A DNA stretch of 64,000 nt from Novosphingobium sp. Chol11 (GCA_945906105.1 CAMDQO010000002.1:1-64000); one strand, 5' to 3'; shown: positions 26,342 through 35,311, counted from the first letter of the stretch. The notes: generated by a model from the sequence alone, not told the origin. A program made the numbers and translations.

Positions 26342-27706
26342 ATGAGTCCTCTTCCCTCCGTCGATGCCGTGCTGCGCCTGCCCGATATGGCTTTGCTTGT
26401 GGCCGAGCATGGCCGCAGTGCGGTGGTTGATGCGGTGCGCAGCGTGCTGGCCATGCACCGCGAGAACCGTGACAAATCCCGGCCACAAGATGCGGCGATC
26501 GAAGCGGAGGTGGCAGATTTGCTGTCAGAGCGCGCCGCACCGGCCTTGCGCCCCGTGTTCAACCTGACCGGCACAGTGCTTCACACCAACCTTGGCCGCG
26601 CGCTGCTGTCCGAGGCGGCGGTAGAACATGCAGCCATGGCGATGCGTCAACCTTGCGCGCTCGAATATGATCTGGAAACCGTCGGGCGCGGAGACCGGGA
26701 CACGATTATCGAAAGCATACTGTGCGAACTGACCGGGGCCGAGGCGGCCACCGTGGTCAACAACAATGCCGCCGCCGTGCTGCTGGTGCTGGCGGCGCTG
26801 GCGGCACGGCGCGAAGTGGTGGTTTCACGCGGCGAACTGGTCGAGATCGGCGGCTCTTTCCGCATTCCCGATGTGATGCGCAGCGCGCAGGTAAAGCTGG
26901 TCGAGGTCGGCACCACCAACCGCACCCATGCCCGCGATTATGCAAGTGCGGTCGGGCCGAAAACGGCGGCCTTGATGAAAGTCCACGCCAGCAATTACCG
27001 TGTTACCGGGTTCACAGCAGCGGTGAGCGAAGCCGAGGTCGCCGCTATCGCCCATGGCCATGGCCTACCGATGATAACCGATCTTGGCGCGGGCAGCCTG
27101 ATTGACATGGCCGCGCTCGGCTTGCCCAAGGAACCACTGGTGCGCGATGCCATTGCTGATGGGGCTGATGTTGTAACTTTCAGCGGTGACAAGCTGATGG
27201 GCGGGCCGCAGGCAGGGCTGATCGTCGGGCGCAAGGATCTGATCGCCAAAATCCGCAAGCACCCGCTGAAACGCGCTTTGCGTGTCTCGAAGATAACTCT
27301 GGCGGCGCTCGAGGCGACTTTGCTCGCCTATCGCAAGCCCGACCTGCTGGTGCGCGATCTGCCGACCTTGCGGCTGCTGTCGCGCCAGCCTGACGAACTG
27401 CGGGCAGTGGCGAACCGCATCCAGATGCCTCTGGCTAAGGCGTTGAGCGCTGACTGGACCGTGTCTATCACCGACGTTTCCAGCCAGGTTGGCAGCGGCG
27501 CGCTACCCGATGAGGCAATTCCCAGCATCGCGCTTTCAGTCAAACCACGCGCGAAAACCGGCAAGGCGCTTGGCCTGCTGGCGGATCGCCTTCGCGGCTT
27601 GCCCAAGCCGGTGATCGGACGGATCGCTGATGGCGCGCTGTTGCTTGATCTGCGCTGCCTTGAGGATGAAGCGGGTTTTGTCGCCCAGCTTGAGCACCTC
27701 GCATGA
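26342..27706 (+). CDS. selA: L-seryl-tRNA(Sec) selenium transferase SelA
   Basis: SelA converts Ser-tRNA(Sec) to Sec-tRNA(Sec) with selenophosphate, using pyridoxal phosphate, as a large decamer in bacteria. The 454-residue protein has FNLTGTVLHTNLGRALLS near residue 75, VVNNNAAAVLL near 135, and the cofactor lysine in TFSGDKLMGGPQAG near 285. Its start at 26342 follows AAGGGTGG. Its stop codon overlaps the start of selD (ATGA), so the two are one operon. Confidence 0.94.
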   Translation: MSPLPSVDAVLRLPDMALLVAEHGRSAVVDAVRSVLAMHRENRDKSRPQDAAIEAEVADLLSERAAPALRPVFNLTGTVLHTNLGRALLSEAAVEHAAMAMRQPCALEYDLETVGRGDRDTIIESILCELTGAEAATVVNNNAAAVLLVLAALAARREVVVSRGELVEIGGSFRIPDVMRSAQVKLVEVGTTNRTHARDYASAVGPKTAALMKVHASNYRVTGFTAAVSEAEVAAIAHGHGLPMITDLGAGSLIDMAALGLPKEPLVRDAIADGADVVTFSGDKLMGGPQAGLIVGRKDLIAKIRKHPLKRALRVSKITLAALEATLLAYRKPDLLVRDLPTLRLLSRQPDELRAVANRIQMPLAKALSADWTVSITDVSSQVGSGALPDEAIPSIALSVKPRAKTGKALGLLADRLRGLPKPVIGRIADGALLLDLRCLEDEAGFVAQLEHLA

Positions 27707-28758
27707 GCGAAGAACCGCGGCTCACCTCGCTCAGCCACGGCGGTGGCTGCGGCTGCAAGATCGCGCCGGGTGTGCTCGCGGAAATGCTCAATGGCACAGC
27801 GGCAATGCCGGTTCCGCCCGAACTGCTGGTGGGTATCGAGACTTCGGATGACGCGGCAGTTTACCAGCTGTCAGACGAAATCGCACTGATCGCCACCACC
27901 GATTTTTTCATGCCGATCGTCGATGATCCGCGTGATTTCGGCCGAATCGCCGCGACCAATGCGATCAGCGATGTCTATGCTATGGGCGGTCGTCCGATCA
28001 TGGCCTTGGCGCTGGTTGGCATGCCGATCAATGTTCTGTCCGCTGCGACCATCGCCAAGATACTGGAGGGCGGGGCCGAAGCCGCACGGCTTGCTGGCAT
28101 TCCCATCGCGGGCGGGCACAGCATTGATTCGGCCGAGGCAATATACGGTCTGGTCGCCATCGGTGTGGTTCATCCCAGCCGGTTACGCCGCAATTCCGAT
28201 GCCAAGCCGGGAGACGTGCTGGTGCTGGGCAAGCCCATCGGCGTCGGCGTGCAGTCAGCCGCGCTAAAACAGGGCGCGCTGAGCGAGGCTGGCTATGCCG
28301 CGATGATCGCCAGCACCACCCGGCTCAACACGCCAGGGCCGGACCTTGCGATGATCACAGGTGTTCATGCGATGACCGATGTCACCGGTTTTGGCCTTGC
28401 CGGTCACGCTCTTGAAGTAGCACGGGCGAGCGGCTGCTTGCTGACTATCGATTGGGCTAAGGTGCCGTTTCTCCCCGGCGCGCGGGAACTTGCCGGGCAA
28501 GGCTTCGTCACCGGCGCATCGCCGCGCAACTGGGCGGGCTATGGCACGGATGTTTCTTTACCGGCAGATTTTGCGCCCGAAGATCAGGCGCTGCTGACCG
28601 ATCCACAAACCAGCGGCGGGCTGTTGGTGAGTTGCGCGCCAGATGCGCTGAAACAGGTGCTGGACTGCTTTCGCAGCCACGGTTTTGACGAGGCTGTGGC
28701 GATTGGCAAGGTCAGCGCTGCACAGACTGGCGGTACAATACTGTCAGTTCTGGCCTGA
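27703..28758 (+). CDS. selD: Selenophosphate synthetase SelD
   Basis: SelD makes selenophosphate from selenide and ATP for selenocysteine or selenouridine formation. The 351-residue protein has the active-site SHGGGCGCKIAPG, with Cys16 and Lys19; this is the cysteine form, not the selenoprotein form found in some species. TSDDAAVYQL and GTDVSL belong to the AIRS-type ATP-binding fold, as does AGGHSIDSAEAIYGL. The 3' end lies opposite the 3' end of cobA for 175 bases, a long convergent overlap. Confidence 0.94.
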   Translation: MSEEPRLTSLSHGGGCGCKIAPGVLAEMLNGTAAMPVPPELLVGIETSDDAAVYQLSDEIALIATTDFFMPIVDDPRDFGRIAATNAISDVYAMGGRPIMALALVGMPINVLSAATIAKILEGGAEAARLAGIPIAGGHSIDSAEAIYGLVAIGVVHPSRLRRNSDAKPGDVLVLGKPIGVGVQSAALKQGALSEAGYAAMIASTTRLNTPGPDLAMITGVHAMTDVTGFGLAGHALEVARASGCLLTIDWAKVPFLPGARELAGQGFVTGASPRNWAGYGTDVSLPADFAPEDQALLTDPQTSGGLLVSCAPDALKQVLDCFRSHGFDEAVAIGKVSAAQTGGTILSVLA

Positions 28759-29522
28759 TCACTGCTGAACTGCCTTAAGGCCTCTCCCACCAGCAGCAGC
28801 GCCGGGCCAGTCCCGAGCATCGCGCGCGCGGCCAGCGGCAGCAGATCGAGCCGGGTGCGCAAGGTCCGCTCCGTGGGCAGGCTGGCATTTTCCACCAGCG
28901 CCACCGGGGTTTCGGGGGGCAGACCGGCGGCGATCAAGCGGCTGGCCAGCGTGCCGACAGCGTGCTTGCCCATGTAGATGGCCAGCGTCGCTTCGGGATC
29001 AGCGAGTGCCTGCCAATCGAGATCAAGCTCCTCACCCGCGCGGGCGTGAGCGGTAACGAAGGTCAGCTTGCGGGCCAGTCCGCGTAAGGTCAACGAAGCA
29101 CCAAGGCTGGCTGAGGCCGCAGAGGCGGCGGTGATGCCGGGGCAGATCCGCACCGGTACCCCGGCTGCGCGGCAGGCATCCATTTCCTCGGCTGCGCGGG
29201 CAAAAATCGCCGGATCACCGCCTTTGAGGCGGACGACGCGCTCTCCGGCAAGGGCGGCCTTGACGATCAGCTGGTCGATGCTGGCCTGATCCTTTGAGTG
29301 GCGACCGGATCGTTTTCCGACATGGACCAAGCGCGCGTGCTTTGGTGCAAGATCGAGCACGCCTTGCCCGACCAGCGCATCGTGGAAAATCACGCTGGCC
29401 GCACCGATCAGCCGCTCGGCCTTGCGGGTCAGCAGTTCGGGATCACCGGGACCGGCCCCGACCAGCCAGACGGTGCCTTCTGGAAAATCATTCCGACTGT
29501 CCTGAGCTTGTCGAAGGGTCAT
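28584..29522 (-). CDS. cobA: Uroporphyrinogen-III C-methyltransferase (SUMT)
   Basis: The enzyme methylates uroporphyrinogen III twice with S-adenosylmethionine to precorrin-2, the branch point to siroheme and cobalamin. The 312-residue protein shows VWLVGAGPGDPELLTRKAE, VHVGKRSGRHSKDQ, VVRLKGGDPAIFARAAEE and ICPGITAASAASAS, all SUMT motifs. Residues 2-13 are encoded by a dispersed repeat. The recognisable domain ends near LLVGEALR; the last about 55 residues read against selD and have no family match. The start overlaps the nasA stop (ATGA), so it is the last gene of the nir operon and supplies siroheme for NirB. Confidence 0.9.
   Translation of the reverse strand: MTLRQAQDSRNDFPEGTVWLVGAGPGDPELLTRKAERLIGAASVIFHDALVGQGVLDLAPKHARLVHVGKRSGRHSKDQASIDQLIVKAALAGERVVRLKGGDPAIFARAAEEMDACRAAGVPVRICPGITAASAASASLGASLTLRGLARKLTFVTAHARAGEELDLDWQALADPEATLAIYMGKHAVGTLASRLIAAGLPPETPVALVENASLPTERTLRTRLDLLPLAARAMLGTGPALLLVGEALRQFSSDQARTDSIVPPVCAALTLPIATASSKPWLRKQSSTCFSASGAQLTNSPPLVCGSVSSA
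29497..29516 (-). repeat. Dispersed repeat CTTCGACAAGCTCAGGACAG inside cobA
   Basis: The minus strand reads CTTCGACAAGCTCAGGACAG, a common sphingomonad intergenic repeat also seen with one change at 1790-1808. Here it is translated as LRQAQDSRND, residues 3-12 of CobA, just after its start codon. This shows an insertion of repeat DNA into the 5' end of the gene without loss of frame. Confidence 0.7.
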
Positions 29523-32101
29523 GCTGGCTCCTTTTCGCGTGTCCGCACCGCTTCGAGCAAGCGGGTGATGGCTGGGCGGCACGAGCCGCAATTGGTTCCG
29601 GCACAGGTGGCCTTGCCGATGGTTTCGACCGTCAGTGCCCCGTCACAGGCGGCAGCGGTTATGTCTTGCTCGCCAACACCGTGGCACACACAGATGATGG
29701 CCCCGCGATCAGGGGCGGGCGTGCTCGGCCTGCCCGCCAGCAGTTCAGCAGCGGATGCTTCACCAAGTCCAAGCTGTGCCGCCGCCCATTCGCGCTTCGG
29801 CAAGTGGCCGGATCGGGTGAGGAACAACGCGGCAGCCAGATCACCCGAACCATCGCGCACGGCAATGCGTCGCATTCCGAGCGTGTGATCGGCCGCTTCC
29901 ATGCGATCACCAGCCGGGAGCAATGCTTCGGCATCAATCAGGCCATCGCCCGCCAGTTCATAGAGCCAGCCCCCAGCCACCCGCGCGCGCGTCCAGTAGA
30001 GCAGCCCCTCGGGCTCCGGCATTTCGCGGGTGACAAGGAAGGCGCGCCATTCGGGCTTCACCGGCTCGATGCGTGCGGCGCTGTTCTTGAAGCCGGGCTG
30101 GCCGGAGATGGGATCGGTGCCCTGCCCCGGCAACCTGTTGCCGCGCCCCCCGTTGCCCATCACGTCCGTCCAGTGCATCGGCACGAAGACCTCGCCCCGG
30201 CGCTGCGCGGTGGTGATGTTGACCCGAAATATCGCAGAACCCTGAGGCGAAACCAGACGCGCAAGACTGCCTTCGACAAGCCCCTGCGCGGCGGCATCTT
30301 CGGGATGCGCTTCGAGCAGCGGTTCGCGGCGATGCTGGGACAGCGTGGGCGAAAGGCCGGTACGGGTCATCGTGTGCCACTGATCTCGGTAGCGCCCAGT
30401 ATTGAGCCGCAGCGGAAACTGCGGGTCGGCCTGCACTTGCGGCGCAGTGACGGCGATCATCCGTGCCTTGCCGTCGGGCGTCGGATAACCATTCGCCAGC
30501 GGATACTCGCCGCCCCACTGGAATGGTTCCAGCGTTTCATAGCCATGCTCGCTGAGGTCTGCCCAATCGGTCAGGTCCAGCACTTTGCCATGCTTGCCAG
30601 CCAGCGCGGTCATGGCGGCATATTCGCGAAAAACGGCAGCGGCAGAGGGGAAGGCAAAGGCCTCGCCCCAGCCCATCAGCGCAGCAACATCGCAGACGAT
30701 CTGCCAATCGGCCCGCGTCTCTCCGGGCGCGCTGAACAGCGCACGCTGGCGGCTGATACGGCGTTCGGAATTGGTCACGGTGCCGTCTTTCTCCGCCCAG
30801 GCCAGTGCGGGCAGACGGACATGGGCAAAGCGGCCAGTATCGGTATCGGCCATGACATCGGAGACGACGACGGTCGGGCACCGGGCCAGCGCTTCACGCA
30901 CAAAACCGGCGTCAGGCATCGAGACGGCGGGGTTTGTGGCCATGACCCAGAGGAACTTGATCTGCCCGTCATGCACGGCACGGAACATATCGACGGCCTT
31001 GAGGCCAGGGCCGGAACACAGGTTTGGTGCCAAGTCTGATGAGTGCCAGAACGCCGCCACATCGGCGCGCTCGCTTTCCGAAAAGCCGAGATGACAGGCG
31101 AGCATATTGGCCAGCCCGCCCACCTCGCGCCCGCCCATGGCATTGGGCTGGCCGGTGATGCTGAACGGACCCGCGCCGCTGTGATTGATCCGCCCCGTTG
31201 CGAGGTGGAGGTTGATCACCGCATTGCCCTTGTCGGTGCCAGAGGTGGACTGGTTCGCCCCTTGGCTGAACAGGGTGATCATGCGCGGATGGGCGGCGAC
31301 GAGATCGGCGAGCTGGGCAAAAATGGCCTGATCGACTCCGTGATCGCCGCCCAACCCTGCCCAAAATCCTTCCGGCACATCGACATGGTTCGCCAGATAG
31401 CCTCCATCCACTAGCCCGCGCGCTTGCATCTCTGCCAGCAAAGCATTGAACAGCGCGACATCGCCATCGGGCGCAATCGGCACATGCAGATCGGCCTGCT
31501 CAGCCGTTTCGGTGCGGCGCGGATCGATGACCACCAGCTTGGTGCCGCGCTGTTCCCGTGCTTTTTCGATGCGCTGCCAGATCACCGGGTGGCACCAGGC
31601 GGTGTTGGATCCAACCAGCAGGATCAGGTCTGCCGCATCGAGATCATCATAGGAGCACGGCACCACATCCTCGCCAAAAGCGCGGTTATGCGCGGCAACC
31701 GCGCTGGCCATGCACAAGCGGCTGTTGGTATCGATATTGCCGCTGCCAACAAAGCCCTTCATCAGTTTGTTGGCGACGTAATAATCTTCGGTGAGCAACT
31801 GGCCCGAGACATAGAAGGCGACGCTGTCCGGCCCGTGCTCGGCAATGCATTCGCGCATTTTACCCGCGACATGACCCAGCGCCTCGTCCCAGTTGGCCTG
31901 TTTTTCGCCGATCATCGGATGCAGCAAGCGGCCTTCCAGCCCGACGGTTTCGCCCAGATGGGTGCCCTTGGAGCACAGCTTGCCGAAGTTCGCCGGGTGA
32001 TCCTTGTCGCCCACGATTTTTACGCTCCGCGCACCAGTAACCGTCGCAGAAATACCGCAGCCGACCCCGCAATAGGCGCAGGTGGTGCGGATCGCTTTCA
32101 T
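29519..32101 (-). CDS. nasA: Assimilatory nitrate reductase catalytic subunit
   Basis: NasA reduces nitrate to nitrite in the cytoplasm with a molybdenum bis-MGD cofactor. The 860-residue protein starts MKAIRTTCAYCGVGCGI with the [4Fe-4S] cysteines and a later LCSKG, then the molybdopterin oxidoreductase domain (GSGNIDTNSRLCMASAV, FSQGANQSTSGTDKGNAVIN, GPFSITGQPNAMGGREVGG) and a molydopterin dinucleotide-binding domain (PLRLNTGRYRDQWHT). A C-terminal BFD-like [2Fe-2S] domain follows (CVCHGVGEQD, CAGTNCGSCRPAI). The start has ribosome site GGAAGG; an upstream in-frame ATG at 32206 lies in a palindromic repeat. It is the third gene of nirB-nirD-nasA-cobA. No separate NasC-type reductase is present. 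Confidence 0.94.
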   Translation of the reverse strand: MKAIRTTCAYCGVGCGISATVTGARSVKIVGDKDHPANFGKLCSKGTHLGETVGLEGRLLHPMIGEKQANWDEALGHVAGKMRECIAEHGPDSVAFYVSGQLLTEDYYVANKLMKGFVGSGNIDTNSRLCMASAVAAHNRAFGEDVVPCSYDDLDAADLILLVGSNTAWCHPVIWQRIEKAREQRGTKLVVIDPRRTETAEQADLHVPIAPDGDVALFNALLAEMQARGLVDGGYLANHVDVPEGFWAGLGGDHGVDQAIFAQLADLVAAHPRMITLFSQGANQSTSGTDKGNAVINLHLATGRINHSGAGPFSITGQPNAMGGREVGGLANMLACHLGFSESERADVAAFWHSSDLAPNLCSGPGLKAVDMFRAVHDGQIKFLWVMATNPAVSMPDAGFVREALARCPTVVVSDVMADTDTGRFAHVRLPALAWAEKDGTVTNSERRISRQRALFSAPGETRADWQIVCDVAALMGWGEAFAFPSAAAVFREYAAMTALAGKHGKVLDLTDWADLSEHGYETLEPFQWGGEYPLANGYPTPDGKARMIAVTAPQVQADPQFPLRLNTGRYRDQWHTMTRTGLSPTLSQHRREPLLEAHPEDAAAQGLVEGSLARLVSPQGSAIFRVNITTAQRRGEVFVPMHWTDVMGNGGRGNRLPGQGTDPISGQPGFKNSAARIEPVKPEWRAFLVTREMPEPEGLLYWTRARVAGGWLYELAGDGLIDAEALLPAGDRMEAADHTLGMRRIAVRDGSGDLAAALFLTRSGHLPKREWAAAQLGLGEASAAELLAGRPSTPAPDRGAIICVCHGVGEQDITAAACDGALTVETIGKATCAGTNCGSCRPAITRLLEAVRTREKEPA

Positions 32102-32122
32102 CACTTCGATCCTTCCCTGGAA

Positions 32123-32212
32123 GGGGAGGTGGCAGCGGTGTAGCCGCTGACGGAGGGGTGTAACCGCTGGCGTGGATACCCCTCCGTCAGTCCTGCGGAC
32201 TGCCACCTCCCC
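32123..32212. repeat. Nested palindromic repeat between nirD and nasA
   Basis: An outer stem GGGGAGGTGGCAG / CTGCCACCTCCCC (32123-32135, 32200-32212) encloses an inner stem TGACGGAGGGGT / ACCCCTCCGTCA (32148-32159, 32178-32189). The element is of a kind that is repeated between genes in Sphingomonadales and Caulobacterales, judged from memory. In the nir transcript it would form a large hairpin that may lower downstream expression or protect the mRNA upstream. Confidence 0.75.
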
Positions 32213-32243
32213 CGCCGGGGGAGGATTGGAGAGTGCAGGTTTC

Positions 32244-32597
32244 TCACGCCACTTTCTTCCCTACAACCGCCTCGCGCAGCAGGTACAGCCGTCCGGCATC
32301 AACGCGCAGCGGGATGGTCGGCACACAACCCTTATCCTCACCCAGCGCCTCGCCGGTCTTCAGCGAGATGTTCCAGTTGTGCAGCGGGCAGGTCACGACA
32401 TTGCCGTGGACGATGCCTTGGCTGAGCGGGCCTTGTTTGTGCGGGCACTTGTTGACCAGCGCGTAGAACTGGTTGTCGAGCGTGTGGAACACAGCAATCT
32501 CTTCACCACCACGCACCGGGAGCGTCCGGGCATTGCCGGGGGAGATCTGGTCCACGGGGCCAATGTCCAGCCATTGTCCGGTCATGGCACCAATCAT
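32244..32597 (-). CDS. nirD: Nitrite reductase small subunit NirD
   Basis: A 117-residue Rieske-like [2Fe-2S] protein, the small subunit of NADH-dependent nitrite reductase. Motifs CPHKQGPLSQG and CPLHNWNISL are the Rieske ligands, in the order found in NirD. It follows nirB with an ATGA overlap and shows the usual length of about 110 residues. Confidence 0.93.
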   Translation of the reverse strand: MIGAMTGQWLDIGPVDQISPGNARTLPVRGGEEIAVFHTLDNQFYALVNKCPHKQGPLSQGIVHGNVVTCPLHNWNISLKTGEALGEDKGCVPTIPLRVDAGRLYLLREAVVGKKVA

Positions 32598-35116
32598 GAT
32601 ACGAACTCCAACGGACGCACTTCGGCAAGGTGCTGGTGTAATTCGGATTCGTCGCCCGCAGCGCGCTTGGCCCACGGGTCATCCTGCATGAAGCTTTGCG
32701 AGTAAGCGAACCGCGCCGCCAAACGCCGGACAGCATCAGGATCATCAAAAAGACCCGCCTTCACATGATCGAGGCCCACGCGTTCGATCCACGGCGCAGT
32801 GCGTTCAAGATAATGCGCCTGTTCGCGGTAGAGCTGGATGAAGGCCGCGCAGACCTCCATCGCCTCGGCTTCGGTTTCGACCTTGCAGAGCAAGTCGGTG
32901 GCCCGCACCTTGATTCCGCCGTTGCCGCCGACATGCAGTTCGTAGCCCGAATCGACGCAGACCACCCCGAAGTCCTTGATCGTCGCTTCGGCGCAGTTGC
33001 GCGGGCAGCCGCTGACCGCGATCTTGAACTTGTGCGGCATCCATGAGCCCCAGGTCATGTGCTCGATCTTGACGCCCAGCCCGGTCGAATCCTGCGTGCC
33101 GAAGCGGCACCATTCAGAGCCGACGCAGGTTTTAACCGTGCGCAGCGACTTGCCGTAAGCATGGCCCGAGACCATCCCGGCAGCGTTGAGATCGGCCCAG
33201 ACGGCGGGCAGGTCTTCCTTTTTGATGCCGAAGATATCAAGCCGCTGGCCACCAGTGACCTTGACCATCGGTGCGTTGAATTTCTCTACCACATCGGCAA
33301 TCGCGCGCAGTTCCCTGGGGTTGGTCAGCCCGCCCCACATCCGCGGGACCACGGAGTAAGTGCCGTCCTTCTGGATATTGGCGTGCATCCTCTCATTGAC
33401 GAAGCGGCTCTGCTGATCATCGACATATTCGCCCGGAAGCGCGCAGAGCAGGTAGTAATTGAGCGCCGGACGGCATGAGGCGCAGCCATCGGGCGTGGTC
33501 CAGTGCAGTGCCTGCATCACCTGCGGGATCGCCTTCAGTTCCTTTTCAACGATCAGGCGGCGGATATCGTCATGGGTGAAGCTGGTGCATTTGCACACCG
33601 TCTTCTCCTTGCGCTCAACCTCGCCGCCCAGCGTCAGGCTGAGCAGGCTTTCGACGAGGCCGGTGCAGCTCCCGCAGCTGGCCGAAGCCTTACAGCTAGA
33701 ACGCACCGCATCGAGGCTTTGCGCCCCGCCGAGGATGCAGCCAACGACCTTGCCCTTGGAAACGCCGTTGCAACCGCAGATCTCGGCATCGTCCGAGAGG
33801 GCAGCAACGGCGGCGTTAGAGTCCAACAGCGCACCTCCCCCATGCGCACTGGCATCCGCGAAGGCCTGGCCGAAGATCAGCGCCTCCCGAATGTTGGAGA
33901 TGTCTTCGCCCTTTTTGAGCAGATCGAAGTACCAGTTGCCGTCGGCGGTATCGCCATAGAGCACCGCGCCGACCAGCCGGTTGTCCTTGACCACCACGCG
34001 CTTGTAGATTCCGCGTGCGGCATCGCGCATGACGATGTCTTCCGCGCCATCACCGCCCGAGAAATCGCCGGCGGAGAACAGGTCAATGCCCGAAACCTTG
34101 AGCTTGGTGGAAGTGACCGAACCTTCGTAGCCGGTGGGAGCGCCAGTGGCATGATCTGCCAGTGCGCGGCACATATCCCACAGCGGCGCGACCAGGCCAT
34201 AGCAGTTGCCGCGATGCTGGACACATTCGCCCACCGCCAGGATCGCCGGATCAGATGTCACCATGTGATCGTCCACCAGAATGCCGCGCTCAACCTCAAG
34301 CCCCGCCGCTTTCGCCAGCGCCACCGAAGGCTTGATGCCGACCGCCATGACGACGATATCGGCGGAAATTTCGCGTCCATCCTTGAGCCGGACGCCCGCA
34401 ACATGGCCGCCAGCTTCGATGATTTCAGCCGTATCAGCCGAGGTCAGGATCACTTGGCCCCGCCGCTCCAACTCGGTCTTGAGCAGGAAGCCGGCTGCTT
34501 CATCAAGCTGGCGCTCCATCAAGGTCGGCATCAGGTGGATGACGGTGACGGCCATGCCGCGCAGCGAAAGGCCGTGCGCTGCCTCCAGCCCCAGCAGACC
34601 GCCGCCGATGACCACTGCTGCACCGCCAGTTTCCGCAGCAGCCAGCATCTTGTCGACATCGTCAAGATCGCGGAATGTGACAACGCCAGCCAGATTCTTG
34701 CCGGGAACCGGGATGATGAACGGATCAGAGCCGGTGGCGATCAGCAGCCGGTCATAAGGTTCGATCCGGCCTGATGCCGAGACCACGATCTGCGCGGCCC
34801 GGTCGATGGAAGCCACAGGATCGCCAGAGACCAGTGTGATGGCATTGTCATCATACCAAGCTTGCGGATTGATGACGATGTCATCGAAGGCCTTCTCGCC
34901 CGACAGCACCGGGGAAAGCATGATCCGGTTGTAGTTCACCCGGGGTTCGGCGCCGAAGATGGTGATGGCATAGCGCGCCGGATCGCGAGCCAAAACTTCC
35001 TCCACCGCGCGGCACCCGGCCATACCGTTGCCGATCACGACGAGCCTTTCGCGGGTATGCCCCGGCAGGCTGCTGTCTTTGATAGTCATCGGAGCATTCA
35101 CGTCGGTCTCCATCAT
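32594..35116 (-). CDS. nirB: Nitrite reductase large subunit NirB
   Basis: NirB reduces nitrite to ammonium with NADH using siroheme and [4Fe-4S]. The 840-residue protein has an FAD domain (ERLVVIGNGMAGCRAVEEVL, VIGGGLLGLEAAHGLSLRGM), BFD-like [2Fe-2S] sites (CGCNGVSKGKVVGC; CKCTSFTHDD with CASCRP), and the siroheme region (CVGSEWCRFGTQDSTGLG and SGCPRNCAEA). The start is uncertain: paired ATGs at 35116/35113 come 18 bases after the leader terminator T-run, and an ATG at 35089 is nearer to the conserved domain. None has a strong ribosome site. Expression is very likely controlled by NasT antitermination at the leader. Confidence 0.93.
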   Translation of the reverse strand: MMETDVNAPMTIKDSSLPGHTRERLVVIGNGMAGCRAVEEVLARDPARYAITIFGAEPRVNYNRIMLSPVLSGEKAFDDIVINPQAWYDDNAITLVSGDPVASIDRAAQIVVSASGRIEPYDRLLIATGSDPFIIPVPGKNLAGVVTFRDLDDVDKMLAAAETGGAAVVIGGGLLGLEAAHGLSLRGMAVTVIHLMPTLMERQLDEAAGFLLKTELERRGQVILTSADTAEIIEAGGHVAGVRLKDGREISADIVVMAVGIKPSVALAKAAGLEVERGILVDDHMVTSDPAILAVGECVQHRGNCYGLVAPLWDMCRALADHATGAPTGYEGSVTSTKLKVSGIDLFSAGDFSGGDGAEDIVMRDAARGIYKRVVVKDNRLVGAVLYGDTADGNWYFDLLKKGEDISNIREALIFGQAFADASAHGGGALLDSNAAVAALSDDAEICGCNGVSKGKVVGCILGGAQSLDAVRSSCKASASCGSCTGLVESLLSLTLGGEVERKEKTVCKCTSFTHDDIRRLIVEKELKAIPQVMQALHWTTPDGCASCRPALNYYLLCALPGEYVDDQQSRFVNERMHANIQKDGTYSVVPRMWGGLTNPRELRAIADVVEKFNAPMVKVTGGQRLDIFGIKKEDLPAVWADLNAAGMVSGHAYGKSLRTVKTCVGSEWCRFGTQDSTGLGVKIEHMTWGSWMPHKFKIAVSGCPRNCAEATIKDFGVVCVDSGYELHVGGNGGIKVRATDLLCKVETEAEAMEVCAAFIQLYREQAHYLERTAPWIERVGLDHVKAGLFDDPDAVRRLAARFAYSQSFMQDDPWAKRAAGDESELHQHLAEVRPLEFVS

Positions 35117-35134
35117 CACCAACGCGCCAAACGC

Positions 35135-35265
35135 AAAAAAGCCGCCACGAACTGACCCGGATGGGGCAGTACGGGCGGCGACGTTGCCACGCGTTGTCAT
35201 TGTGTTTGGCGATGCGCTGAATCGTCCATCGGTGGACGGCGCTTATCGCTTGGCAGCAGGTGTAA
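35135..35265 (-). promoter_or_regulatory. ANTAR-type antitermination leader of the nir operon
   Basis: On the transcript the order is TTACACC, then a hairpin CGTCC-ACCGAT-GGACG (bases 35238-35223), then a long stem closed by GCCGCC/GGCGGC (35179-35174 and 35146-35141), ending in TTTTTT (35140-35135). The six-base loop has A at position 1 and G at position 4, the known ANTAR signature, and the last stem with its T-run is an intrinsic terminator. NasT, encoded at 42215-42796, would bind the hexaloop and prevent termination. The same order occurs before nrtA. A second hexaloop hairpin, usual for ANTAR targets, was not resolved. Confidence 0.8.
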
Positions 35266-35295
35266 CTGATACGACGCGGGCAGGGCAAGAGTTAT

Positions 35296-35311
35296 TTGTG
35301 CAGTGCAGCAA
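35296..35311. promoter_or_regulatory. TGCA-S-TGCAGCA site upstream of nir
   Basis: TTGTGCAGTGCAGCAA lies upstream of the nir leader. Near-identical sites occur at 40986-41001 (nrtA) and 42803-42818 (nasT). Placement before three nitrate units suggests a common regulator site or promoter element. Confidence 0.55.

Noticed and set aside
29294..31039. 581-codon plus-strand reading frame opposite nasA
   Set aside because: It has no family motifs and is explained by the codon bias of nasA on the other strand.
32101..32206. Longer NasA start at 32206
   Set aside because: The added residues are encoded by the palindromic repeat, and the ATG at 32101 has a ribosome site and fits the family.
35117..35200. 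Longer NirB start at 35200
   Set aside because: The added segment is the leader with its terminator hairpin, shared at the RNA level with the nrtA leader.
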